NCBI RefSeq assembly: GCF_904846415.1 | Contig: NZ_CAJHAR010000028.1 | Location: forward strand, 1-49,060 | Length of the DNA stretch: 49,060 bases | Source of the DNA: Psychrobacter piscatorii | GTDB taxonomy: Bacteria; Pseudomonadota; Gammaproteobacteria; Pseudomonadales; Moraxellaceae | Reading direction: 5' to 3' | Part shown: positions 39,302 to 47,195 of the stretch, piece by piece | Layout of the letters: every line of letters begins with the position of its first letter | Position numbering within the stretch: the first letter of the stretch is position 1 | Notes under the pieces: model-generated | What the model was told of the DNA's origin: nothing | The model's input: only the letters and a program-made list of their open reading frames with translations | Databases searched by the model: none | Translations under genes and position numbers: made by a program

Positions 39302-39329
39302 GGTTGCTGGGCATATTTGACCAGCAACC
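39302..39329 (+). promoter_or_regulatory. Intercistronic hairpin after amaB-like gene
   Basis: GGTTGCTGG and CCAGCAACC form nine perfect base pairs around a 10-base loop, with no T-run after it. It may be a weak or factor-dependent terminator, or a processing site, between the dehydrogenase and the transporter. Confidence 0.45.
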
Positions 39330-39450
39330 TACAACACATCTGTGTCTTTTGAGCGAGAATTTTTTGTAAGCAGCAATTTTTTAAAGGATTGAGCAACGAC
39401 GGACGAGGTTGCCATTATTATCAATTACTACTAAGGAAGGTAGCACTATC

Positions 39451-40908
39451 ATGATTGATGACAAACCGCATAACCCTGATTTTGATGGCTATGGTCCATC
39501 TTCTAATTTTTTACTTGATATTGCCCCCCTCGTATTGACTGCCATTATTCTGATGGTGCAGTTTTTTATATTCAAAGACTTTACCCCTCACATACCTTTA
39601 GCTTGCGGTATTTTGATCACAGGCTTGTTTATGAAGCTGCGTGGTCGCGACTGGCAGGGTATGGAAGATCGATTTTTAAAAGTCATCAAGATTGGTCTGC
39701 CAGCCATGATTATTCTAATGGGCGTGGGTATGCTCATTGGTTCATGGATTATTGCAGGCACCGTGCCGACCATTCTTTATTACGGTTTTAGTATTTTTTC
39801 GCCTTCCTCGTTTTTATTTTCTGTCTGTATTATTTGCGCCATTATTTCTGTTGCGACAGGGACGTCGTGGGGTACGGTCGGTACCGTCGGTCTTGCGATG
39901 ATGGGTATCGGCATGGGCTTGGGTATCCCTGCGCACTTTACGGGCGGCGCTATTGTGTCTGGTGCGTTTTTTGGGGACAAAATGTCGCCACTATCAGACA
40001 CCACAAACCTGACGCCAGCAGCTGCGGGTGTTGAGCTTTGGGACCATATCAAAGGTATGTTACCAACGACCGTGCCAGCTATGGTGACCGCTTTGGCCAT
40101 TTATGCGTGGATCGGGATGGGCTACGGCGATGACAGTATCGATCTATCTTCTATCCAAGCGTTACAGACCAACCTAGCGGACAACTACAATCTGGGCGTG
40201 ATCACGCTATTGCCTGCGCTTGTGGTCGTGGCAGCCGCGGTGATGAAAATGCCAGCGATACCGACGGTGCTTGGCGGTGTAGTTGTCGCCTCATTGATTG
40301 CGTTCTTTATGCAAGGTGTTGGGGTCAGTGAGATCTTTAATGTCTTACAAAATGGTTATGTCAGTGAGACAGGTTTTGAAGTGGTGGATAAACTGCTATC
40401 AAAAGGCGGCGTTATGTCGATGACATGGGTCATTACCTTAACCATATTTGCGCTCGGTTTTGTCGGATCCCTTGAGCATTACGGCACGCTAAAAGCTATC
40501 ATGGCAAAAATCGATCAGGCGGTGAAGTCGCGTATCGGCTTGATTCTCACCACGTATGCCAGTGTCTTGGGCGTGGGTACGATTATCGGTGATGTATATA
40601 CAACGCTGGTACTACCAGGGCGTTTATTAAAAGACAAATATCAAGAAATGGGCTACAAGCGCACCACCTTGACACGCTCTATCGAAGACAGTGGTACGTT
40701 GTTATCACCGCTCATTCCATGGAACATGGGTGGTAGCTTTGTCGCGGCAACTCTAGGTATCGCCACACTGACGTATGCCCCGTTTGCGTTTGCCTGTTGG
40801 TTGTCTCCTTTGTTTGGTTTGCTATGGGCGTTCCTAAATAAATTTATCCCACGTGAAGAGCCTATGGAAAATAAGCTCGACACTACCGCTTCAGCCAATG
40901 AAGCGTGA
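39451..40908 (+). CDS. NhaC-family transporter
   Basis: Inner-membrane protein of 485 residues with about twelve helices. Sequence features of the NhaC family include IICAIISVATGTSWGTVGTV, GGAIVSGAFFGDKMSPLSDT and TRSIEDSGTLLSPLIPWNMG. Family members are annotated as Na+/H+ antiporters, but some exchange malate/lactate or carry amino acids, and one group (LysW) was predicted as lysine transporters from its riboswitch. Lying inside the lysine gene set, it may import lysine, pipecolate or aminoadipate. Start at the ATG with AAGGAAGG about ten bases upstream. Its stop is 17 bases before the next gene. Confidence 0.87.
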   Translation: MIDDKPHNPDFDGYGPSSNFLLDIAPLVLTAIILMVQFFIFKDFTPHIPLACGILITGLFMKLRGRDWQGMEDRFLKVIKIGLPAMIILMGVGMLIGSWIIAGTVPTILYYGFSIFSPSSFLFSVCIICAIISVATGTSWGTVGTVGLAMMGIGMGLGIPAHFTGGAIVSGAFFGDKMSPLSDTTNLTPAAAGVELWDHIKGMLPTTVPAMVTALAIYAWIGMGYGDDSIDLSSIQALQTNLADNYNLGVITLLPALVVVAAAVMKMPAIPTVLGGVVVASLIAFFMQGVGVSEIFNVLQNGYVSETGFEVVDKLLSKGGVMSMTWVITLTIFALGFVGSLEHYGTLKAIMAKIDQAVKSRIGLILTTYASVLGVGTIIGDVYTTLVLPGRLLKDKYQEMGYKRTTLTRSIEDSGTLLSPLIPWNMGGSFVAATLGIATLTYAPFAFACWLSPLFGLLWAFLNKFIPREEPMENKLDTTASANEA

Positions 40909-40925
40909 TTCCAAAGGAGTATGTC

Positions 40926-42212
40926 ATGTTGCAACAGCAGTGTTTATGGGATATAACCGCGCCGACGATTGATGCCTATAGCCAGATCAGTAGTGACACG
41001 CAAACGACCGTCTGCATCATCGGTGGCGGTTATACAGGGTTGTCAGCGGCCATTCATTTGGCAGAAAAAGGGGTTGAGGTTGTCCTGTTAGAGGGTCATA
41101 CCATTGGTGATGGCGGCTCAGGGAAAAGCGTGGGACTGGTCAATGCAGGCACTTGGTCGCGTCCTGAGGATTTAAACATTGCGCTAGGTGACACTGCAGG
41201 AGAGCGCTTGACCGAAGCGCTCGGACAAGCGCCCCGTTTGGTGTTTGATCTGATTGAGCGTTATAACATCGATGCGCAGGCGGTCAATGCTGGTAACATT
41301 CATATGGCGCACAATGTCAAAGGCGAGACCGATGTCGATATCCGCTATGAGCAGTTGACCCGCCGCGGCGCGAATGTGGAAGTGTTGACTGGCAGTAAGT
41401 GTCATGAGTATTGTGGCACGACGAGTATTAATAAAGCCTTGCTTGATCATCGAGCAGGCACGATAAATCCGTTGGCTTATGTCAGAGGACTGGCCAAAGT
41501 CGCTACCAGTCTGGGTGTCACAATTTATGAGCACTCACCCGTTGCAGCGATAGAAAAAGCAGATGGTCATTGGTACACCAAAACCCCGCAAGCGCATGTA
41601 AAATCCGAGCGGGTGATTATTGCCACCAACGCTTATACTGAAGGTGAATGGACAGAACTTGCGAAGACGTTTTATTTGGTTGACTACTATCAGGTTGCCT
41701 CCGAACCACTGAGCGGACCTGTTGCAGATCGTATTTTGCCATACAGGACAGGGGCGTGGGATACCCGTTTGGCGCTCTCTAGTTTTCGCCGTGATAAAGA
41801 TGATCGTTTATTATTGGGCACGGTTGGCGGTATGCAGCTCAAACCAAAATCCTTTTACCAGTCATGGGCCAATACCATTCAAAAAAGCTATTACCCAGAT
41901 TTGCCCGCATTTAACTGGCAGTATGAATGGGGCGGTAGTTTTGGTTTTACACAGGACCATATCTTTCGTGTACTTGAGCCTGCTGAAGGCATCATGACGG
42001 CGACGGCGTATAATGGTCGCGGCATTACCACAGGGACGCTCATGGGTAAGTGTTTTGCAGATTATATCTTGACAGGTAACAGCGACAGCATCCCTTTACC
42101 CTTTAAACGCTTAGAAGAAGAAAAAATCGCCTTTAGCGGACTTAGGTCTGGATTGACTGAGCTAGGGTTGACGTTGTATCACGCGGGTCAATGTCTCAAA
42201 ATTATCAGATAA
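40926..42212 (+). CDS. amaA: FAD-dependent oxidase, AmaA/L-pipecolate oxidase-like
   Basis: DAO-family flavoprotein of 428 residues with the FAD motif VCIIGGGYTGLSAAIHLAEKG (G33 to G38 at its core). It has a C-terminal FGFTQDHIFRVLEPAEGIMTATAYNGRGIT segment that contacts flavin. It is similar in size and layout to AmaA, which oxidises L-pipecolate to piperideine-6-carboxylate and passes electrons to the membrane chain; related enzymes oxidise sarcosine or gamma-glutamylputrescine. The neighbours support pipecolate. AAGGAG lies six bases before the chosen ATG, and the gene follows the transporter gene by 17 bases. Confidence 0.85.
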   Translation: MLQQQCLWDITAPTIDAYSQISSDTQTTVCIIGGGYTGLSAAIHLAEKGVEVVLLEGHTIGDGGSGKSVGLVNAGTWSRPEDLNIALGDTAGERLTEALGQAPRLVFDLIERYNIDAQAVNAGNIHMAHNVKGETDVDIRYEQLTRRGANVEVLTGSKCHEYCGTTSINKALLDHRAGTINPLAYVRGLAKVATSLGVTIYEHSPVAAIEKADGHWYTKTPQAHVKSERVIIATNAYTEGEWTELAKTFYLVDYYQVASEPLSGPVADRILPYRTGAWDTRLALSSFRRDKDDRLLLGTVGGMQLKPKSFYQSWANTIQKSYYPDLPAFNWQYEWGGSFGFTQDHIFRVLEPAEGIMTATAYNGRGITTGTLMGKCFADYILTGNSDSIPLPFKRLEEEKIAFSGLRSGLTELGLTLYHAGQCLKIIR

Positions 42213-42324
42213 CGAGCTTTCCCGCTCAATTATAGTCGCATCCATAGTGGTTGATAGACACGCTAATAAAGTGCTATCTGCTCACGGTGCGGCTTATTTT
42301 TTATTAAGTGAAGGAACCTACTCA

Positions 42325-43752
42325 GTGAGTGATATTATCAATGCTTCAGCAGCTATAATCGATACCATTATCTCTGCGCTACAAGACAATCATAATTTTG
42401 ACCCCAGCCAAATCAAAACCGATGCTGAGAGCTTAGAACACTGGGGCAAAGACTGGACCAAACACTTCGCACCCGCTGCCTCCGCCATCGTCTTTCCAAA
42501 GACAACCGAACAAGTTCAAGCGATTGTCCTACTTGCCAATGAACACAACGTCGTCCTCACCCCTAGTGGTGGCCGTACCGGACTCTCTGCAGGTGCCGTT
42601 GCCGCCAATGGCGAGATTGTCGTCAGCATGGATAAAATGAACCAGATTGGCCAGTTTTATCCAGCCGACCGCATCGTTGAGATTGAAGCAGGTGTCATCA
42701 CCGAACAACTGCAACAGTTCGCCGAATCCAAAGACCTCTACTATCCTGTCGACTTTGCCTCAGCAGGCTCCAGTCAAATGGGCGGCAACATCGGTACCAA
42801 TGCAGGTGGCATCAAAGTCATTCGTTATGGCATGACCCGTCAATGGATCATGGGACTGACGGTCGTTACTGGTAAAGGGGACATTTTGCATCTCAACCGC
42901 GGTATGGTGAAAAATGCTACGGGTTATGACTTGCGCCAACTGTTTATCGGTGCTGAAGGTACCCTTGGTTTGGTTACCCACGCGCAGATCAAGCTTGAGC
43001 GTCAGCCACAAGACTTAAATGTCATGGTGCTGGGTATGGACAACTTTAGTGACGTCATGAATGTCCTCTCTGCCTTTCAAGCCCAGATTGATTTGACTGC
43101 GTTTGAGTTTTTTGATGATGTGGCGATTGATAAGCTGATGGCCCATGGTCAAGTACAAGAGCCGTTTGAGTCACGTACTAAGTTTTATACCTTATTAGAG
43201 TTTGAAGCGCCCTACGAGCCAATCATGGACAAAGCCATGGCCATTTTTGAGCAGTGTATGGAAGAGGGCTGGGTTGTTGACGGGGTGATGAGCCAGAGCT
43301 TATCGCAAGCGGCTGAGCTGTGGAAGCTGCGTGAGTACATCTCAGAGACCATTTCTGTGTTTACCCCTTATAAGAATGATGTGTCCGTGCTCATCACTCA
43401 TGTGCCTGACTTTATCGCAGAAATTGATGCGATTGTGAGCAGCAACTATCCTGACTTTGAGGTGTGCTGGTTCGGTCATATTGGCGATGGCAATTTGCAT
43501 CTGAATATCTTAAAGCCTGAAAACATGAGTAAAGACGAGTTCTTTAGCGAGTGTCAGGTGGTGAATAAGCATGTGTTTGAGACAGTACAAAGATATGGCG
43601 GATCAGTATCTGCGGAACATGGGGTGGGCATGACGAAGAAGCCGTATTTGCAATACAGCCGCAGTGAGACGGAGATCAATTATCTGCGTGAGGTCAAAAA
43701 GGTGTTTGATCCTAATAATATTATGAATCGTGGCAAAATTTTTGATATGTAG
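42325..43752 (+). CDS. D-2-hydroxyglutarate dehydrogenase (FAD, GlcD/VAO family)
   Basis: Vanillyl-alcohol-oxidase-fold flavoprotein. The FAD domain has SGGRTGLSAGAV, SSQMGGNIGTNAGGIK and the substrate/C-terminal part has WFGHIGDGNLHLNIL and EHGVGMTKKPYL, which carry metal and substrate-binding histidines. By family it oxidises D-2-hydroxyacids; next to hglS, which makes D-2-hydroxyglutarate, the substrate is very probably that compound, yielding 2-oxoglutarate. I prefer GTG at 42325, preceded by AAGGA with nine bases between (475 residues). Another GTG 26 codons upstream lacks a ribosome site. Glycolate or D-lactate are less likely substrates. Confidence 0.87.
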   Translation: MSDIINASAAIIDTIISALQDNHNFDPSQIKTDAESLEHWGKDWTKHFAPAASAIVFPKTTEQVQAIVLLANEHNVVLTPSGGRTGLSAGAVAANGEIVVSMDKMNQIGQFYPADRIVEIEAGVITEQLQQFAESKDLYYPVDFASAGSSQMGGNIGTNAGGIKVIRYGMTRQWIMGLTVVTGKGDILHLNRGMVKNATGYDLRQLFIGAEGTLGLVTHAQIKLERQPQDLNVMVLGMDNFSDVMNVLSAFQAQIDLTAFEFFDDVAIDKLMAHGQVQEPFESRTKFYTLLEFEAPYEPIMDKAMAIFEQCMEEGWVVDGVMSQSLSQAAELWKLREYISETISVFTPYKNDVSVLITHVPDFIAEIDAIVSSNYPDFEVCWFGHIGDGNLHLNILKPENMSKDEFFSECQVVNKHVFETVQRYGGSVSAEHGVGMTKKPYLQYSRSETEINYLREVKKVFDPNNIMNRGKIFDM

Positions 43753-43886
43753 ATAAAAAAGCGGATGTAGTAAGTAGTTTTTATATTTGTCATTATCTTG
43801 CTCTAAGCATGGATGAATCATGCAGTTTGTTTTTGTATTCTCATAGACTGGGGATAGTACCCTCACAGAATGTTTTAGGAGTTACT

Positions 43887-44915
43887 ATGTACGTTTTAGA
43901 TATCGATACGGTAAAAGAACAACTAACGATGTCGATGGCAATAAATGCTATTGAAAAGCTACTTAAAATGCAAAGTGATCATCCAAAGTGGGTTAAAACA
44001 CCTGAGCGCTTAGTGATTCCTACTTTTGAGCAAAATGATAACCATCCCAATGGCTCACATTTATCCATGCCGTCCGTGGTTTTTGATGGTGAGAACGAAT
44101 ATGCCGTGGTCAAGTTGGTCAGTATCTGTCCAGACAATCCCAAGCGTGGTAAGCCAACGACGATGGCAACGATTACTGTATCCGACAATGCGACAGGGGA
44201 GATGCTGGCCTTTTTGGATGGTATATATATCACTCAAGTACGCACGGCGGCACTATCAGGGATTGCGACTAAGCATTTAGCAAAGCAGGATAGTCGCATT
44301 GTGGCAGTGGTCGGGACAGGCGGCATGGCCTATGAGCAGCTCAACGCCATACTTACTGTGCGTCCAAATATCAAACAGGTGAATATTTGGAACAGAACTC
44401 TACAGGTGGCGCATGAGTTTCAGAATAGATTTAACAAAGAGTACCCGCAGTGGCAAGTTGAATTTGAAGTCTGTGAGAATATTGCAGATGCTATCAAAGA
44501 TGCCGATATCATTAATCTTGCCACGCGAGCGACGATAGGGTTGTTTGAAGCATCACAGATAAAGCCAGATGCTCACATCAATGCCATTGGTGCTTATCAA
44601 GCAAAGATGAAGGAAGTTAGTAATTCGGTAATAGAGGCTAGTGCTTCTGTGATTATTGATGATGTCAAAGGAGGTTTGCACGAAGCGGGCGACTTGATAC
44701 AAGCTCATAATGATATGAATTGTAGTTGGACATGGGAGCAGCTAACGGGCACATTAAGTGATCTGGTCACTGAAAAAGTTAGGATTGATACGAATGAGAA
44801 TAAAGGCATCACATTATTTAAGTCCGTTGGTGCAGCAAGTTTTGATGCAGCAGTCGCGCTAAAGATTGCGCAGAAAGCCAAAGAAGAAGGATTGGGGCAG
44901 CTGGTTAAGTTATAA
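43887..44915 (+). CDS. Ornithine cyclodeaminase/mu-crystallin family, probable ketimine reductase
   Basis: 342 residues. K76 (VVKLVS) and R119 (TQVRTAALSG) are conserved substrate residues, and VVGTGGMAYEQ at 141-151 is the NAD(P) loop. The DCPGKTE segment of true ornithine cyclodeaminases, which holds the key aspartate, is replaced by IGAYQAKMKEV. That pattern fits alanine-dehydrogenase and mu-crystallin types, which reduce cyclic imines such as piperideine-2-carboxylate. At the end of the lysine gene set it would form L-pipecolate for the FAD oxidase. A lysine cyclodeaminase activity is the alternative. AGGAG lies five bases before the start. Confidence 0.8.
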   Translation: MYVLDIDTVKEQLTMSMAINAIEKLLKMQSDHPKWVKTPERLVIPTFEQNDNHPNGSHLSMPSVVFDGENEYAVVKLVSICPDNPKRGKPTTMATITVSDNATGEMLAFLDGIYITQVRTAALSGIATKHLAKQDSRIVAVVGTGGMAYEQLNAILTVRPNIKQVNIWNRTLQVAHEFQNRFNKEYPQWQVEFEVCENIADAIKDADIINLATRATIGLFEASQIKPDAHINAIGAYQAKMKEVSNSVIEASASVIIDDVKGGLHEAGDLIQAHNDMNCSWTWEQLTGTLSDLVTEKVRIDTNENKGITLFKSVGAASFDAAVALKIAQKAKEEGLGQLVKL

Positions 44916-45292
44916 AGATCAGCTGTTTATTAGTGAATTGATTTTAAAAAGTAGCTAAGCCAAATTGATAAAATCAGATTATTATTCGATATCGTTAGTC
45001 TGCTATCTTCGTAAATATGATATTCAGTCTACTAACAACCATATAGAATAGTACTTGTACAAAGATCGCTACTTAGAGGAAGGTGCTTTTACTAATCTAA
45101 AAAATTACAGCGCGGTCGTAAAAAGTAGGCACAAGCTAGAGTCATGAAAATACAATGACTCTAGCTTGTGCCTATTTCCGGTTGAAATTATGCCTCTGCA
45201 CTAATGAGGTATGTATTTCACCTTCATACTCATAGTAGAAGAGTTGATTCGTAACATAAACCAAGTCCATCTCTACAGTTTATTCAACATAG
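44916..45292. other. Gene-free junction between lysine cluster and toxin region
   Basis: About 380 AT-rich bases. The only clear structure is the long hairpin at 45126-45174. No intact gene is seen. It is the likely border between core metabolism and the accessory toxin/immunity array. Confidence 0.5.
45126..45174. repeat. 20-bp perfect inverted repeat
   Basis: TAGGCACAAGCTAGAGTCAT (45126-45145) and its exact reverse complement at 45155-45174, with a 9-base AT-rich loop. It is much longer than an ordinary terminator and has only TTT after it. It may be a decayed mobile-element end pair or a strong terminator for the lysine genes. Confidence 0.75.
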
Positions 45293-45679
45293 CTCACAGA
45301 GACGGAGTGGCAAGCATCTGGTAAAGGAACTGGTTTAAACTATAAATTTTATCAGCAAGATATTGATTTAAATGCTAAGCCTAGAGAGAGTCTTGGTGAT
45401 ATGAGAACAAACGCAAATCGTATGAAACAAGGTGGATCACCGTATGTACTAAAAAATGGTCAATATGAGCATGTTCAGCTTCATCATTCACGTCAAGATG
45501 GGCGCGGTGCTTTATTTGAAACTTCTAAATCAACTCATTTAGGGCGTAATGATCAAAATAGTAGGCAAGCTGTGCATCCATATTCACCTCAGCAGCATCC
45601 AGACTATCCAGTTAATCGTGAGGTTTTTGATAAAGATCAATATTGGAAAGATCGTTTAAACCAACTGCAAGGAGATTAA
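45293..45679 (+). CDS. Orphan LHH nuclease toxin C-terminal domain
   Basis: The frame is open from 45293 (after a stop at 45290-45292), but the first ATG is at 45401. The protein is WQASGKGTGLNYKFYQQDID and on through RMKQGGSPYVL, then VQLHHSRQDGRGALFE with the LHH motif and STHLGR, which mark the HNH/Endo VII LHH nuclease toxin family found at the C-termini of CdiA and Rhs proteins. No secretion or delivery domain precedes it, so this is a detached toxin tip, possibly acquired by recombination. The SUKH immunity gene begins one base after its stop. If translated from 45401 the toxin is 92 residues and retains the LHH part. Confidence 0.75.
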   Translation, partial: LTETEWQASGKGTGLNYKFYQQDIDLNAKPRESLGDMRTNANRMKQGGSPYVLKNGQYEHVQLHHSRQDGRGALFETSKSTHLGRNDQNSRQAVHPYSPQQHPDYPVNREVFDKDQYWKDRLNQLQGD

Positions 45680-45680
45680 T

Positions 45681-46121
45681 GTGAGCTCATTCAATGAAGT
45701 TGAAGTTTTATTATCTAAGCAGGATTATCCTGTAATAGAAAAGAAAATTGAACATATTCAAGAAACTGAAGCCATTCTTACAGAGCTTGGCGTTCAAAAA
45801 CATAGCAGTTTTTTTAAATTATATACAAAATATTTTTTAAGGTCTTTAAATTGCCGTTATGGCGCAAGTGAAGTAGTTGATCCACTTCCTCCACAAGGTT
45901 TCTCAGCTAAAATGGCACATGACTATTGGGATGTTTCTAAGCATTACATTTTATTTAGTACAGGCGAAGGTGAAGGCGGTTATTTTTACAATACAGAAGA
46001 TGATAGTGTATGGAATTTTAATATGGGTCAGCTACAGCAACTAGCCGACGGTACATTACCGCATTGGGATAGCTTTTACGAGTTTATGATTTGGTATTTG
46101 ACCGATGAAGAAGATGCCTAA
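45681..46121 (+). CDS. SUKH/SMI1-KNR4-family immunity protein
   Basis: 146 residues with the SUKH pattern: an N-terminal helix with VIEKKIEHIQETEAILTELG, a hydrophobic core strand (YILFSTGEGEGGYFYNTED) and a C-terminal DSFYEFMIWYLTDEED helix. SUKH proteins neutralise many polymorphic nuclease toxins, including LHH types. It starts with GTG, preceded by AAGGAG six bases upstream, one base after the toxin stop, which is the standard toxin-then-immunity order. Terminator follows. Confidence 0.82.
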   Translation: MSSFNEVEVLLSKQDYPVIEKKIEHIQETEAILTELGVQKHSSFFKLYTKYFLRSLNCRYGASEVVDPLPPQGFSAKMAHDYWDVSKHYILFSTGEGEGGYFYNTEDDSVWNFNMGQLQQLADGTLPHWDSFYEFMIWYLTDEEDA

Positions 46122-46141
46122 TATTCGACGATTTTTTATCA

Positions 46142-46170
46142 TAAAGCCTAACTTAACCAGTTAGGCTTTA
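46142..46170 (+). terminator. Terminator closing the LHH/SUKH module
   Basis: TAAAGCCTAACT pairs with AGTTAGGCTTTA, twelve perfect base pairs around a 5-base loop. Strong and precisely at the module boundary. Confidence 0.8.
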
Positions 46171-46207
46171 TATCTTTAACTGTATCATTCACGTCAAAAT
46201 AGTCGTA

Positions 46208-46591
46208 ATGCATCAAGATAGTAGTCATAAAATCTATAAAAGAGACAGTGGTGGTTACTATGTGATTGATGATAATGGAGTTCAACGGACAACCAGTTCG
46301 CCGAATGAGCATGGTAATACGTTGGGCGATCAGCCTGCTGAACTATACTGCCTAACCTGTCGCCGTACAGGTGAACCAAAAAAATATGGCGAAACCACTC
46401 TTGGTGAAGACCGCTACGGGAAAGGTAACCAAAAGCGCTATTCCACTGATAAGATTGAAGAGATGGGTGTGCTTTATGACAAGATAGACTCAGGGACTAA
46501 AAAAGATATGCATAGAAAACAAACAGAAATGATTAAACAATATGAAAAAGAGAATGGCAAAAAACCAGAGTTCAATAAAACCTATCAATGA
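46208..46591 (+). CDS. Orphan polymorphic-toxin C-terminal domain (family not named)
   Basis: 127 residues. The core reads GDQPAELYCLTCRRTGEPKK and then YGETTLGEDRYGKGNQKRYS, ending GTKKDMHRKQTEMIKQYEKE with NGKKPEFNK. That charged C-terminus, with KxMHxxQ and GKxPxxNK, occurs at the ends of Rhs/CdiA-type toxins I have seen. The KYGETT...RYS layout faintly recalls GIY-YIG nucleases, which I cannot confirm. There is no delivery domain; the frame is open a little further upstream (to about 46157) without a start. Directly followed by an Imm44 gene, supporting a toxin role. Confidence 0.65.
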   Translation: MHQDSSHKIYKRDSGGYYVIDDNGVQRTTSSPNEHGNTLGDQPAELYCLTCRRTGEPKKYGETTLGEDRYGKGNQKRYSTDKIEEMGVLYDKIDSGTKKDMHRKQTEMIKQYEKENGKKPEFNKTYQ

Positions 46592-46605
46592 TCAAAGGAA
46601 TAGTT

Positions 46606-47019
46606 ATGAAATTGTGGATGAGCGCAGAGATAAGCGGAGGAATTGGTGAACCTGTTCGCCATGCTTTAAATTTTGTGGAAGACGAAATTAATGCAAAAAT
46701 TGAAGACAAAGACTATGGTATCAACTTAGACAAATGGCGCTGTATAGCGATACTGATGAAAGAAAAAGAAGATCAAGAGCGGTATTGTGAAGTCATAAAA
46801 TACTCATCTAAGACTAAAAAAATGGATTTTAAACTACAAATTGACTATCCCGAATTTGTCAATGGAGATGCCAAGCGTCAACAACAGCTGATTTATGAGA
46901 TGCTGATGCGAAGTCTAGACTTACTAATGGAGCAAGGGTTAGAGGTAGCAGGCATCGAAAGCCTACGTCGAGATACGCAAAGTGTTGCATTAAAACATGG
47001 CTGGATAACTACCCATTAA
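46606..47019 (+). CDS. Imm44-family immunity protein, copy A
   Basis: 137 residues beginning MKLWMSAEISGGIGEPVRHA, with CIAILMKEKEDQERYCEVIK, MDFKLQIDYPEFVNGDAKRQ and QQQLIYEMLMRSLDLL. These are hallmarks of the immunity protein 44 family as I know it. I use the ATG at 46606 with AAAGGA 8 bases upstream; the in-frame ATG at 46588 overlaps the toxin gene. It follows the toxin by 14 bases. A close paralogue, with long identical stretches, is at 47644-48057. Confidence 0.82.
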   Translation: MKLWMSAEISGGIGEPVRHALNFVEDEINAKIEDKDYGINLDKWRCIAILMKEKEDQERYCEVIKYSSKTKKMDFKLQIDYPEFVNGDAKRQQQLIYEMLMRSLDLLMEQGLEVAGIESLRRDTQSVALKHGWITTH

Positions 47020-47039
47020 TAGCATGAATCGTATCAAAG

Positions 47040-47067
47040 AGGCTTAGTGTTTAACTAAGCCTTTTTT
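47040..47067 (+). terminator. Terminator closing the first Imm44 module
   Basis: AGGCTTAG and CTAAGCCT stem around TGTTTAA, followed by six T. Module boundary again. Confidence 0.85.
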
Positions 47068-47077
47068 AGTTTACTGA

Positions 47078-47167
47078 AAGTGTAAGAGCAAACGCGATCC
47101 CTCTCACCCCAACTATGACCCTGACTATGTACCACCACATATGAAAAGCGATAATAAAAGTAAATAA
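47078..47167 (+). pseudogene. Toxin C-terminal tail remnant
   Basis: A short open frame with no start, after a stop at 47075-47077, reads RDPSHPNYDPDYVPPHMKSD and ends at TAA. Such HPNYDPDYVPPHMK tails occur at the very end of CdiA/Rhs toxins. The body of the toxin is missing; the immunity-like gene pair downstream survives. Confidence 0.55.
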
Positions 47168-47195
47168 TTAATTTATGATATAAAGGAGATAGGTT

